Origin: an uncultured Aquimarina sp.
GTDB taxonomy: Bacteria; Bacteroidota; Bacteroidia; Flavobacteriales; Flavobacteriaceae
DNA length: 64,000 nucleotides
Reading direction: 5' to 3'
NCBI GenBank assembly: GCA_947492105.1
Contig: CANLMN010000008.1
Location: 62,001-126,000 of the forward strand
Shown one piece after another: positions 17,075-26,655 of this stretch; position 1 is the first letter of the stretch, and every line of letters begins with the position of its first letter. The notes beneath the pieces were generated by a model. The model ran no database searches, had not been told where the DNA came from, and saw nothing but the letters and a program-made list of their open reading frames with translations. Made by a program: the position numbers and the translations under genes.

Positions 17075-20059
17075 CTACAGTTCTTTCTCTGCAACAGGCT
17101 TTGTCTCTTTTTCATAATTAAACAAAAAATCTATATCCATTTCTTGTACACGTCCTAATTGCGCAAGCGCCTTCATATCAACATCTTTTTTATTACCAAT
17201 TACCATAATATCATAAGCCTCTCCTTTGATATTGGTTTCAAAGAATTCTTTGAGGTCTGCTATCGTCATATTCTTAATAGTATTGTATATAGCCTCTCTA
17301 TGATCATTGGTAATACCTCTTTTTTTCAACCGTTCGTAATTCCAAAAAATATTCGCTTTGGTAATACGTTCGGCGGCAATCTTTTTTAATGTCGCTTCTT
17401 TGGCTGCCTCAAATTGTCTTTCAGCTTCTGGCATGTTTGTCATCAATTCCATCATCGCGTCAACAGCCTGAGGAAGCTTATTTGCTTGCGTACCTACATA
17501 AGCATAGACGGAGTTTGGTTGATCTTTTTCACTAGCAGTGCCATACGCTGCAAATGCAGAGTATGCTAATGATTTTGACTCTCGTATTTCCTGAAAAACA
17601 ATTGACGATAATCCACTACCAAAATATGTATTAAACAGCTGTGTTGCGGCCATCTTATTGGCATCAAAATTTTCTCCTTTTGCCAAAAACAATAGTTCAC
17701 TCTGTACCATATCATAATTCACAAAGTAAACATTACCTCCCGTTTCTTTTCTGGTATATTGTTGTTTTTCTGGATACGATGATAAGGATTCTGGTAATAT
17801 GTGATGTTTCTCTAGTGCCGCTACTGCATTGCTCACCTCTTTTCCATAATAAAAAGCACGCTGTTTATAGGTTTTTAGTTCTTTGATCTTATTAACCAAT
17901 TCGACAGGTTTGATTGCTTTTAATTCTGATGCTGTATAGATATTACGTAGTGGAGAGTTTTCTCCATATTCACCATAACTCATCAAACCTTTCCATAAGA
18001 TATTTCCTTTTTCTGTTTTTCCATTCTGGCGTCCCTTTAAGATCTGATCAATATACTTATCATACGCTTCTTGATTTGGTTTAGCATTTTGCCATAGATG
18101 TTCCAAAAGTGCTAATCCAGCATCCATATTCTTTCGCAGACCAGAAATTCCTACATTTGTTCTATCACTACCGGTTTGTACAGCATAATTAATTCCCAAT
18201 TTATAAAACTCTTTTTTCAACCCTTCTGGACTATACGTGTCGGTTCCTAAGTAATCAAGATACCCAGCGGCCAAAGCTGCTTTTTTATCATGATTTTGTC
18301 CCATATCAAAAATGATATTTAAATCGAACAGTTCGTTGTTCGTGTTTTCTACGTAAGAAACCTCTAAACCATTTTTGGTGGTCACCCTTTTTATAGCTTT
18401 GCTATAATCAATAAATTTTGGCTCCAATTTTGGAGATTCCATCTTTGTAAAAGCATTGTAAAATTCTGATTGCTTATCTCTATTAAGTTGTACTGGAGTA
18501 ATCCCTGGATTTTCTACCTTGGCAATTGTTTTATCTTCTCCTTTTCTTTTATATACTAAAACATAATTATTTTTATAAAAACGATTTGCAAAAGCTACAA
18601 GTTGATCTTTGGTCACTTTTCTCAAATCCTCCAAAAACTGCAAACGATCTTTCCATTCTTGATGATGTATAAAGGCATTAACGTATGTATTCGCCAATGC
18701 GGTGCTATTCTCATATTCTCTAGTCTGTGACAACTCCAGATCATTAATAACTGCCGATAACATCCAATCTTCGAATTCTCCTTTTTTGAGTTTCTCAATT
18801 TCTCCTAACAACAATTCCTTGACTTGGTCTAGTGTTTGTCCATTTTTTGGAGCTCCCGTAAATCTATGAAAACCATAATCATTTAGAAATAAAGCAGAAC
18901 TTCCTGCATTTTGCACCAATTGCTTTTGGTTCAAATTCAAGTCAATCAGACCTGCATTACCATTGGTCAGCAACATATCTGCCAAAGTGAGTAGTTTTTC
19001 TTCTTCGGAACCTATAGCCCCTGAACGGAAACTAACAGAAACTGATTCTGACGTAGGTCCAAAAACTTCTAATTCTATCGGTGCTGTTATTTCTGATTCT
19101 TTCGGTAATTCTGGATGAGTAACTGGTTTCCTTTTTAGTTTCCCAAAACTATCCACTACTTTTTTTATAGTTTCATCAAAGTCAATATCTCCCACCAAAA
19201 CTATTGCCATATTATTCGGAACATAATAGGTTTCAAAATACTTATGAATTGCAACCATCGAAGGGTTCTTCAAGTGCTCAGAAGTACCAATTGTTGTCTG
19301 CTGGCCATAAGGATGATTAGGAAACAGCCCTTTCAAGTTTTCTGACCATAATTTTCTCCCATCGCTATCTTGCCCTCTATTAAACTCTTCATAAACTGCC
19401 TCTAACTCGGTATGAAACAGTCGTAGAACTAACTCTCCAAATCGCTCACTTTCTACAGATAGCCATTTATCCAATTCATTTGCTGGTATTTTATTGGTAT
19501 ATACTGTTTCTTCAAACCAAGTCCAAGCATTGGTACCTTGAGCTCCGAGAGAACCTATCATTTTATCATACTCATTGGAGATAGAAACCTTAGAAGCTTC
19601 TTGAGAAACACTATCTATACGTTTATACAATTCCTTCTTTTTGGTTATATCGGTCGTGTTTTTGTGTAGCTCATACAAATTGGAAATAGTGTCTAATAAT
19701 ATCTTTTCTTTTTCAAAATCTTGCGTGCCTATCTTGCTAGTTCCTTTAAAAACCATATGTTCTAGATAGTGCGCCAAACCTGTAGATTCTTTCGGATCAT
19801 AAATTGATCCTGCTCGAACTGCTATATACGTTTGAATTTTAGGTTCTTCATCATTTTTTGACAAATACACTTTCAATCCATTATCCAGTGTATAAAGACG
19901 CAATCCTGTAGGGTCATTAGTAATGATTTCATAGGTAAAACCATTCTTATCAGAGTTTTGGGTAGCAGTAAACTTTTCTTCAACTACTTTTTCTGTTGTA
20001 TTTTTACAACTGCTTACCAATGCTATAATAAGAACTACAGTTACTTTTAAGAATTTCAT
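17075..20059 (-). CDS. M16-family zinc metallopeptidase lipoprotein
   Basis: 994 residues. A lipoprotein signal (MKFLKVTVVLIIALVSSC, Cys18) points to the envelope. Residues about 45-480 are an active M16 (pitrilysin-like) half with the inverted zinc motif HYLEH (His97, Glu100, His101) and the downstream ligand Glu in ELEAVYEEFNRGQ. Residues about 540-985 form a second M16-like half without the HxxEH motif, which closes the chamber. Such two-half single-chain enzymes degrade peptides. It is a single gene between a repeat-rich gap and the BlaI remnant. The specific substrate is unknown. Confidence 0.9.
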   Translation of the reverse strand: MKFLKVTVVLIIALVSSCKNTTEKVVEEKFTATQNSDKNGFTYEIITNDPTGLRLYTLDNGLKVYLSKNDEEPKIQTYIAVRAGSIYDPKESTGLAHYLEHMVFKGTSKIGTQDFEKEKILLDTISNLYELHKNTTDITKKKELYKRIDSVSQEASKVSISNEYDKMIGSLGAQGTNAWTWFEETVYTNKIPANELDKWLSVESERFGELVLRLFHTELEAVYEEFNRGQDSDGRKLWSENLKGLFPNHPYGQQTTIGTSEHLKNPSMVAIHKYFETYYVPNNMAIVLVGDIDFDETIKKVVDSFGKLKRKPVTHPELPKESEITAPIELEVFGPTSESVSVSFRSGAIGSEEEKLLTLADMLLTNGNAGLIDLNLNQKQLVQNAGSSALFLNDYGFHRFTGAPKNGQTLDQVKELLLGEIEKLKKGEFEDWMLSAVINDLELSQTREYENSTALANTYVNAFIHHQEWKDRLQFLEDLRKVTKDQLVAFANRFYKNNYVLVYKRKGEDKTIAKVENPGITPVQLNRDKQSEFYNAFTKMESPKLEPKFIDYSKAIKRVTTKNGLEVSYVENTNNELFDLNIIFDMGQNHDKKAALAAGYLDYLGTDTYSPEGLKKEFYKLGINYAVQTGSDRTNVGISGLRKNMDAGLALLEHLWQNAKPNQEAYDKYIDQILKGRQNGKTEKGNILWKGLMSYGEYGENSPLRNIYTASELKAIKPVELVNKIKELKTYKQRAFYYGKEVSNAVAALEKHHILPESLSSYPEKQQYTRKETGGNVYFVNYDMVQSELLFLAKGENFDANKMAATQLFNTYFGSGLSSIVFQEIRESKSLAYSAFAAYGTASEKDQPNSVYAYVGTQANKLPQAVDAMMELMTNMPEAERQFEAAKEATLKKIAAERITKANIFWNYERLKKRGITNDHREAIYNTIKNMTIADLKEFFETNIKGEAYDIMVIGNKKDVDMKALAQLGRVQEMDIDFLFNYEKETKPVAEKEL

Positions 20060-20119
20060 TGTACTAAATAATTTTAATATTGATTATTGATCTTTTTCAG
20101 AAGCTTACAGTTTCATACT

Positions 20120-20260
20120 CTTTAAAAAATAATTGCAGGATAATAATTAGCTTCTTTTTCTACTATTTTTTCACTAGAAAATTAAACCCTGACCAAAGCT
20201 ATGCTTAAATTTTATAGTTCAAATTATTTTGGCCTACAATTACATTTTAAACTGATATAA
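20120..20260 (+). repeat. Dispersed intergenic repeat family A, copy 2
   Basis: Aligns with the copy at 2651-2795 across its length; shared blocks include AAAAAATAATT, ATTAGCTTC, TTTTTCTACTATTTTTTCAC, AAATTTTATAGTTCAA, GGCCTACAATTACATTTTAA. Lies between the M16 start and sucD end. Confidence 0.78.
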
Positions 20261-20287
20261 TTTTATCTCTAAAAAATACTCTTTTTT

Positions 20288-20440
20288 CAATTCACTATAA
20301 AAATGCCCTTTTTCACGCAATTTTAATCTTTTTACTGACTCACAGCACTAGTATGAAGTGCAAAAAAACATTTTAAATGATCAAAAAACGTCTACTTCTC
20401 TTGAGAATCAAAAAAGTCTAAACCGCTTCTATACTATAAG
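20288..20440 (+). repeat. Dispersed intergenic repeat family C, copy 2
   Basis: Compare 6710, 33716 and 42741. The clearest part is ATGCCCTTTTTCACGCAATT, TTTTAATCTTTTTACTGACTC, then AGTATGAAGTGCAAAAAAAC. It lies directly after a repeat A copy, downstream of sucD. Confidence 0.45.
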
Positions 20441-20464
20441 TAACTAAAAACAACAAAACGTTAC

Positions 20465-20514
20465 AAAACAAAAAACCGTTAGCCCTAATTTTAGCACTAA
20501 CGGTGTTTTGTTTT
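20465..20514 (-). terminator. Terminator downstream of sucD
   Basis: 18-base arms at 20465-20482 and 20497-20514 pair at 17 of 18 positions (core CCGTTAG/CTAACGG) around a 14-base loop, 30 bp past the sucD stop, with a T-rich 3' arm on either strand. Confidence 0.75.
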
Positions 20515-20543
20515 AAGCTTTTGAGAGTACTTTTTATACTCTT

Positions 20544-21431
20544 TTAACTAGATAATACGTTAGCTAATACTTCTGCTACCTTTTTTCCTATTTCTGCTGG
20601 AGAATCTACTACATGAATCCCGCATTCTTTCATAATTGCTTTTTTGGCTTCAGCAGTATCTTCACTACCTCCGACTATTGCTCCTGCATGTCCCATAGTT
20701 CTACCTGCTGGTGCAGTTTCTCCTGCTATAAATCCAACTACTGGTTTTGTAGTACCACTTGCCTTAATCCACTTTGCAGCATCAGCCTCTAACTGTCCAC
20801 CAATCTCGCCGATCATCACAACACATTCTGTTTCTGGATCATTGATAAGTAGCTCTACAGCTTCTTTGGTAGTTGTTCCGATAATTGGATCTCCTCCGAT
20901 ACCGATAGCTGTTGTAATCCCTAATCCTTCTTTGACTACTTGATCAGCTGCTTCATAAGTAAGAGTACCTGATTTGGATACAATACCTACATTTCCTTTT
21001 TTAAATACAAATCCTGGCATAATTCCAACTTTTGCCTCTCCTGGAGTAATAACTCCTGGACAGTTAGGGCCAACTAATCGGCACTCTTTTCCTTGGATAT
21101 ACTCATTTGCTTTTACCATATCAGCCACAGGAATACCTTCAGTAATCGTAATTATCACTTTGATTCCTGCATCTGCAGCCTCCATAATTGCATCTGCAGC
21201 AAATGCGGGTGGTACGAAAATAATCGTTGTATCTGCACCTGCTTTTTCTACGGCCTCTGCAACCGTGTTAAAAACGGGTTTATCTAGATGCGTCTGACCT
21301 CCTTTTCCTGGAGTAACTCCACCTACAATGTTTGTTCCATACTCGATCATCTGACCAGCGTGAAATGTTCCTTCACTTCCTGTGAATCCTTGAACTATAA
21401 TTTTTGAATCTTTATTAACTAAGACACTCAT
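20544..21431 (-). CDS. sucD: Succinyl-CoA ligase, alpha subunit
   Basis: 295 residues, close to the family's usual 290. With SucB it interconverts succinyl-CoA and succinate in the citric acid cycle, via a phosphohistidine. Visible features are the CoA-binding N-terminal segment [45 protein letters not shown] and the phosphorylated His248 in [10 protein letters not shown]. The beta subunit gene is not nearby, as is common in this phylum. It closes the lpx/efp run on this strand. Confidence 0.96.
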   Translation of the reverse strand: MSVLVNKDSKIIVQGFTGSEGTFHAGQMIEYGTNIVGGVTPGKGGQTHLDKPVFNTVAEAVEKAGADTTIIFVPPAFAADAIMEAADAGIKVIITITEGIPVADMVKANEYIQGKECRLVGPNCPGVITPGEAKVGIMPGFVFKKGNVGIVSKSGTLTYEAADQVVKEGLGITTAIGIGGDPIIGTTTKEAVELLINDPETECVVMIGEIGGQLEADAAKWIKASGTTKPVVGFIAGETAPAGRTMGHAGAIVGGSEDTAEAKKAIMKECGIHVVDSPAEIGKKVAEVLANVLSS

Positions 21432-21529
21432 GGTATTTATTTTTTTTTAAAAAAAAGCTTTTCAAAAATACACTTTTCACTATTCATTTTATAATGAACT
21501 TCTTTAAACTTTTTCGTTTTGACAAAATT

Positions 21530-22471
21530 TTACGAATTCCTCTTTTTTAACTGAGCTATAAGCCCCGGAATTTCACGAATTGATGCTATTTCCTTATATT
21601 TTTTGCGAAATGTATCAGCTGGAGTCCCAAAATAGGCCGTATTTCCTTTCAATGATTTACTCACTCCTGACTGCGCAGAAATTACCGCTTTTTCGCCAAT
21701 AGTTATGCCACTGGTAATACCAACTTGTCCCCAAATAGTTACTTCATCCTCTATCACTACGCACCCTGCTATACCTACCTGTGAGGCTATTAAGCATTTT
21801 TTACCTATAACAGTATCATGCCCTACATGCACTTGATTATCTATTTTTGTATCTTCCTTGATAGTCGTATCACCTGTAACACCACGATCTATTGTACATA
21901 ACGCCCCTACATGTACATAATCCTCTATCACAACACGCCCTCCTGATATTAATTGATCAAAACCTTCTGGACGATTCTTATAATAAAAAGCATCAGATCC
22001 CAAAACAGTTCCCGAATGTACTACAACGTCGTCCCCTAGTATTGTATGATCATAAATACTTACATTGGAATGAATCAAACAATTATCTCCAATTACTACA
22101 TTGTTTCCAATAAATGCTCCAGGCTGTATCACTGTATTACTACCTATTTTTGCTGTAGGCGAAATACTATTAGTAGCTTTTTCAAAAGCTCGAAAATAAG
22201 TCGTTAATGTATTAAAATCCCTAAAAGGATCATCCGAAATCAACAACGCTTTACCTTCTGGACACTCGACCTTCTTATTGATCAGTATTACAGTTGCTGC
22301 ACTTTGCAATGCTTTGTCATAGTACTTTGGATGATCAACAAAGACAATATCTCCTGAAGTTACTACATGAATTTCATTCATACCTAGTACCGGAAAATCC
22401 ATTGCGCCAACAAACTCTGCCGAAATAATCGTTGCGATCTGTTGTAATGTATGCTTTTGCGGAAATTTCAT
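21530..22471 (-). CDS. LpxD-like acyltransferase paralogue
   Basis: 313 residues. An N-terminal uridine-binding-like region (about 1-110) leads into left-handed beta-helix hexapeptide repeats (about 112-270, e.g. IGSNTVIQPG, IGNNVVIGDN, IGKKCLIAS) and a helical tail. This is the architecture of LpxD, which adds a hydroxyacyl chain to the glucosamine of lipid A. It differs from the full lpxD at 25603-26631 in length and sequence; a DNQVHVGHDTVIG segment supplies the likely catalytic His. In many Flavobacteriaceae a second LpxD-like gene sits between efp and sucD, as here. Whether it acts on lipid A or another acceptor is unknown. Confidence 0.78.
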   Translation of the reverse strand: MKFPQKHTLQQIATIISAEFVGAMDFPVLGMNEIHVVTSGDIVFVDHPKYYDKALQSAATVILINKKVECPEGKALLISDDPFRDFNTLTTYFRAFEKATNSISPTAKIGSNTVIQPGAFIGNNVVIGDNCLIHSNVSIYDHTILGDDVVVHSGTVLGSDAFYYKNRPEGFDQLISGGRVVIEDYVHVGALCTIDRGVTGDTTIKEDTKIDNQVHVGHDTVIGKKCLIASQVGIAGCVVIEDEVTIWGQVGITSGITIGEKAVISAQSGVSKSLKGNTAYFGTPADTFRKKYKEIASIREIPGLIAQLKKRNS

Positions 22472-22506
22472 CTATATACGTTATATCACCATTTAAAATA
22501 TACTAC

Positions 22507-22670
22507 TACCATTTAAGAAATAATTACCAGCTAATAACCCCCTCTTTTTCTACTATTTTTTTCTATAAAATTTAACCGTAGCCATTGGTGGCGTTTGAAT
22601 TTTTCAGCTTAAACTAACCAAAAATATTTCGACTCATTTCGCCCTACAATTACATTTCAAATAGTACCAA
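22507..22670 (+). repeat. Dispersed intergenic repeat family A, copy 3
   Basis: A more diverged copy with AGAAATAATTAC, CAGCTAATAA, TTTTTCTACTATTTTTTT, AAAATTTAACCGTAGCCA and CCTACAATTACATTT. It lies in the 293-bp gap between efp and the LpxD-like gene. Confidence 0.65.
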
Positions 22671-22764
22671 TCAAAATTCATATCTTGTAGTATACAAACA
22701 AACTCATTATGACTTTTATATTACCACAAAAAAGGTGGTCGTATTTTGAGTCGTATCCCAAGTA

Positions 22765-23331
22765 CTATTCTTTTACACGTTCTTTATATAGACCTTTTGC
22801 TGTTTCTATCTTGATCTTATCTCCTTCGTTGATAAATAAAGGCACCATAACCTCTGCACCTGTTTCTACAATCGCGGGTTTTGTAGCATTGGTTGCGGTA
22901 TTCCCTTTGACTCCTGGTTCGGTAGATTTGATTTCCAAAATAACACTTGCCGGCATCTCCACTGATAGCGGTGAACCATCTTCAGAATTGATTATTACTG
23001 TTACTACTTCACCTTCTTTCATTAATTTGGGCGAATCTAATAAATTCTCTTGTAATGCTATTTGCGTATAATCCTCTGTATTCATAAAATGATATCCTTC
23101 TCCATCATTATACAAAAACTGGAATTTGTGTGTCTCTACACGTACATCCTCGATTTTGTGTCCAGCAGAAAACGTATTATCAACAACTTTTCCTGTAGTA
23201 ACACTCTTTAATTTAGTTCTCACAAAAGCTGGTCCTTTACCAGGCTTAACGTGCAAAAATTCTACGATCTTATAAATATCATGATTGAATTTGATACACA
23301 ATCCATTTCTTATATCACTTGTACTTGCCAT
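22765..23331 (-). CDS. efp: Translation elongation factor P
   Basis: 188 residues, typical EF-P. It binds ribosomes stalled at consecutive prolines and promotes peptide bond formation. Three beta-barrel domains are evident: the KOW-like N-terminal segment with HVKPGKGPAFVRTKLK, and the C-terminal segments including EGDKIKIETAKGLYKERVKE. The modified residue of the loop is Lys in PGKGPAF, the site used in the lysylated and unmodified EF-P groups. It lies between lpxA and an LpxD-like gene, a common order in this phylum. Confidence 0.96.
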   Translation of the reverse strand: MASTSDIRNGLCIKFNHDIYKIVEFLHVKPGKGPAFVRTKLKSVTTGKVVDNTFSAGHKIEDVRVETHKFQFLYNDGEGYHFMNTEDYTQIALQENLLDSPKLMKEGEVVTVIINSEDGSPLSVEMPASVILEIKSTEPGVKGNTATNATKPAIVETGAEVMVPLFINEGDKIKIETAKGLYKERVKE

Positions 23332-23421
23332 AACTATAGTTTCTGGTTTTATTATTTTAATCCTAAAATGCAGTATACTACATCTTTATTTTGATAACAT
23401 GAATTCTCATGTATGTATTAT

Positions 23422-24204
23422 TTAACTAGAGAAATACCCTTTCATAATACCACGTTGAGAATTTTTGATAAATTCGAGCACTTCATCACGTTCAGGAGTA
23501 GCTTCCATCTCTGCTTCTATAATAGCAACTGCCTGTGTATTATTATATTTGCTTTGATACAAAATTCTATAGATTGATTGAATCTCACGAATTTTTTCGG
23601 TGGTAAACCCCCTTCTTCGTAGTCCTATTGAATTAATCCCTACATAAGACAAGGGTTCACGGCCTGCTTTTGTAAAGGGCGGTACATCCTTACGCACCAA
23701 AGATCCACCTGTTACAAATGCGTGGTTCCCTATACTACAAAATTGTTGTATTGCAGCCATACCCGCTAATACGACATGATCTCCAACATTGATATGCCCT
23801 GCAAGCGTACTATTATTCGAAAAAATACAATTATCTCCAACGATGCAATCATGGGCAATATGGCAATAAGCCATAATCCAACAATTCTTTCCTATCTTGG
23901 TTTTCATTCGATCTGTAGTACCTCTATTGATCGTAACGCATTCTCGGATAGTAGTATTATCTCCTATCTCGGTAATTGTATCTTCATCATTGAATTTTTT
24001 GTCCTGCGGCACTGCAGAAATTACGGCTCCTGGAAAAATACTACAATTTTTCCCGATACGCGCACCTTCCATAATAGTCACATTGGACCCTATCCAAGTA
24101 CCTTCTCCTATGATTACATTATTATGTATAGTTGTAAAAGGTTCTATCACCACGTTTTTTGCAATTTTTGCTCCTGGGTGTACGTATGCTAACGGCTGAT
24201 TCAT
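23422..24204 (-). CDS. lpxA: UDP-N-acetylglucosamine acyltransferase
   Basis: 260 residues. LpxA adds a 3-hydroxyacyl chain from ACP to UDP-GlcNAc, the first step of lipid A synthesis. Hexapeptide repeats run over about 12-190 (e.g. IGEGTWIGSN, VGDNCIFSNN). The catalytic His is His118 in CHIAHDC, with MAYCH just before. The C-terminal helical region (about 200-260) is typical. It ends 2 bp from lpxC/fabZ, so the two are translationally coupled. Confidence 0.95.
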   Translation of the reverse strand: MNQPLAYVHPGAKIAKNVVIEPFTTIHNNVIIGEGTWIGSNVTIMEGARIGKNCSIFPGAVISAVPQDKKFNDEDTITEIGDNTTIRECVTINRGTTDRMKTKIGKNCWIMAYCHIAHDCIVGDNCIFSNNSTLAGHINVGDHVVLAGMAAIQQFCSIGNHAFVTGGSLVRKDVPPFTKAGREPLSYVGINSIGLRRRGFTTEKIREIQSIYRILYQSKYNNTQAVAIIEAEMEATPERDEVLEFIKNSQRGIMKGYFSS

Positions 24205-24206
24205 AA

Positions 24207-25610
24207 TTATTTAACTTTTACTATTTGCGCCATTAATTCAGCTTCTGTTACTAGTTTTCCATTTGCATAAGCTTTAGCTCTCATATGACAAATCCCTCGT
24301 CTTATTGGAGTTACTAGTTCCATTCTAAAAATTAATGTATCACCAGGCAACACTTGTCTTTTAAACTTCACATTATCCATTTTCATAAAATATGTCAAGT
24401 AATTTTCTGGATCAGGCACTGTACTAAGCACCAAAATACCTCCTGTCTGCGCAATGGCTTCTACTTGTAATACTCCTGGCATGACTGGAGCTCCTGGAAA
24501 ATGTCCATTAAAAAATGGCTCATTCATTGTCACGTTTTTCATCCCTACTACATGCGTATCAGACAACTCTATAATACGATCTACCAATAAGAAAGGAGGT
24601 CTATGAGGTAAAATCTTCATAATCTGATTAATATCCATCAACGGCGGTTGATCTAGATCATAGGTTGGTACTTTATTTCTACGCTCTAACTTTATAATCT
24701 TGGCCAATTTTTTGGCAAACTGTGTATTTACAAAATGCCCTGGTTTATTGGCGATAACCTTTCCACGAATACGTGTACCTATTAGTGCCAAATCTCCAAT
24801 AACATCCAGTAACTTGTGTCTTGCCGCCTCATTAGCATAATGCAAAGTCAAATTATCCAAAATTCCATTCGGCTTAATAGCAATGCTATCTTTATTAAAA
24901 GCTATTTTGAGTCGCTCCATCGTCTCTTCACTCAATTCCTTATCGACATAGACTATTGCATTATTAAGATCTCCTCCCTTGATCAACCCATGTTCCAGAA
25001 GCATCTCTAGTTCATGTAAAAAACTAAAAGTTCTTGAATCAGATATCTCCTCCTTAAAATCTGATATATGTTGCAAAGAAGCATTTTGTGTTCCCAAAAC
25101 TTTAGTTCCGAAATCAACCATAGTGGTTACCTGATACTCATCAGATGGCATCAAGATTATTTCACTACCCGTTTCTTCGTCAACATAAGAGATGATATCA
25201 TTTACAATATACTCTTCGCGATCTGCATCTTGCTCTACTTTTCCTGCTGCTTCTAGCGCCTCAACAAAAAACTTACTAGAGCCATCCATAATTGGTGGTT
25301 CTGGTGCATTCAATTCGATCAATAGGTTATCTATTTCTAACCCAACACAAGCCGCCAACACATGTTCTGAAGTCTGGATATTAACACCATTTTTCTGTAG
25401 ATTCGTACCTCTTTGTGTATTCACTACATAATTAACATCTGCTTCTATTATAGGCTTATCTTCTAAATCTACTCTACAAAATGCATATCCTTGATTTACT
25501 GGTGCTGGTTTGAAAGTTAGCACGACTTCTTGTCCTGTGTGTAATCCCACTCCCTTGAGCGTGATTTCTTTTGCAATAGTGGTTTGCTTTGCAACAATAG
25601 TGTCACTCAT
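24207..25610 (-). CDS. lpxC: Fused LpxC deacetylase / FabZ-type 3-hydroxyacyl-ACP dehydratase
   Basis: 467 residues. Residues about 1-300 are LpxC, the zinc deacetylase that commits UDP-3-O-acyl-GlcNAc to lipid A: TSEHVLAACVGLEIDN with a zinc His, and a later RHKLLDVIGDLALIG with the second His and Asp. Residues about 325-467 are a FabZ hot-dog dehydratase with ILPHRPPFLLVDRI and the active-site run GHFPGAPVMPGVLQVEA. This fusion is normal in Bacteroidota and couples lipid A with fatty acid synthesis. It overlaps the end of lpxD by 8 bp. All motifs are present. Confidence 0.96.
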   Translation of the reverse strand: MSDTIVAKQTTIAKEITLKGVGLHTGQEVVLTFKPAPVNQGYAFCRVDLEDKPIIEADVNYVVNTQRGTNLQKNGVNIQTSEHVLAACVGLEIDNLLIELNAPEPPIMDGSSKFFVEALEAAGKVEQDADREEYIVNDIISYVDEETGSEIILMPSDEYQVTTMVDFGTKVLGTQNASLQHISDFKEEISDSRTFSFLHELEMLLEHGLIKGGDLNNAIVYVDKELSEETMERLKIAFNKDSIAIKPNGILDNLTLHYANEAARHKLLDVIGDLALIGTRIRGKVIANKPGHFVNTQFAKKLAKIIKLERRNKVPTYDLDQPPLMDINQIMKILPHRPPFLLVDRIIELSDTHVVGMKNVTMNEPFFNGHFPGAPVMPGVLQVEAIAQTGGILVLSTVPDPENYLTYFMKMDNVKFKRQVLPGDTLIFRMELVTPIRRGICHMRAKAYANGKLVTEAELMAQIVKVK

Positions 25611-26631
25611 TGTTTTGTATCTTTTTCTCTAATTGATGTATTCTATCTACTAATTTGGATAAATTTTTGAAATGCACATAGGATTTATTGTAGTCTGAAT
25701 ATGGTAACGCTGGCGAACCTTGAATAATTTCACCGTTCTTAACATTGCGTCCAATACCTGACTGTGCTTGTATGCGTACATGATCTCCAATGACTAAATG
25801 TCCTGCGACACCTACCTGTCCTCCAATAAGACAATGTTTTCCTATTTTGGTAGATCCAGCCACTCCAGCCTGAGCAGCTATAACCGTATGGGCTCCTACC
25901 TCTACATTATGTGCTATTTGTATTTGATTATCTAATTTCACTCCTTCTCGAATAATCGTTGAACCTAAAGTAGCCCTGTCAATTGTTGTACCTGCTCCTA
26001 CATCTACATGTGCTTCGATTATAACATTCCCTGTCTGGGGTATCTTACTATACGTTCCTTCTACACTAGGCGCAAACCCAAAACCATCAGCACCCACTAT
26101 GGCATTACTGTGAATCACACAATAATCTCCTATCTGCGTTTCTGAATAGATTTTTGCACCAGAAAAAACAATTACATTATCCCCAATAGTTACATTATCA
26201 TCGATATATACGTGTGGATAAACTTTGACATTGTTACCTAATTTTACATTATTCCCTATATAAGAAAATGCTCCAAGATACACATTTTCTCCATAGTGCA
26301 GGTTATCTGAAAAAAAACAAGGTTGTTCTATTCCTGTTTTATTTAGTTTTATTGTATTGTAGTATTCTAATAGTTTCGAAAAAGCTTCATAAGCATCATC
26401 AACTCGGATGAGTGTTGTTTTGAGCTCTCCCTCTACCTCAAACGTTTTATTAACTATTGTTACAGAAGCATTTGTTTTGTATATATAAGGTGTATATTTA
26501 GGGTTCGAAAGAAAGGTGAGTGATCCTACATCACCTTCTTCTATTTTTGCCAACTTGGACACTTCTGCATTCTCATCTCCTTCAACTTCTCCCTCGAGTA
26601 TGGTTGCAATTTGTATGGCTGTAAATTTCAT
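25603..26631 (-). CDS. lpxD: UDP-3-O-(3-hydroxyacyl)glucosamine N-acyltransferase
   Basis: 342 residues, full-length LpxD. The third lipid A enzyme, adding a second hydroxyacyl chain to the deacetylated glucosamine. The N-terminal domain has EEGDVGSLTFLSNPKYTPY; the beta-helix (about 110-300) has repeated IGDNV-type motifs and the catalytic His in DNQIQIAHNVEVG; the C-terminal helix ends in LEKKIQNNE. It overlaps lpxC/fabZ by 8 bp and follows the HD gene by 24 bp. The shorter LpxD-like protein at 21530 is a paralogue. Confidence 0.95.
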   Translation of the reverse strand: MKFTAIQIATILEGEVEGDENAEVSKLAKIEEGDVGSLTFLSNPKYTPYIYKTNASVTIVNKTFEVEGELKTTLIRVDDAYEAFSKLLEYYNTIKLNKTGIEQPCFFSDNLHYGENVYLGAFSYIGNNVKLGNNVKVYPHVYIDDNVTIGDNVIVFSGAKIYSETQIGDYCVIHSNAIVGADGFGFAPSVEGTYSKIPQTGNVIIEAHVDVGAGTTIDRATLGSTIIREGVKLDNQIQIAHNVEVGAHTVIAAQAGVAGSTKIGKHCLIGGQVGVAGHLVIGDHVRIQAQSGIGRNVKNGEIIQGSPALPYSDYNKSYVHFKNLSKLVDRIHQLEKKIQNNE

Positions 26632-26655
26632 GCTAGCAAATGTAAAAAAAAAGTG

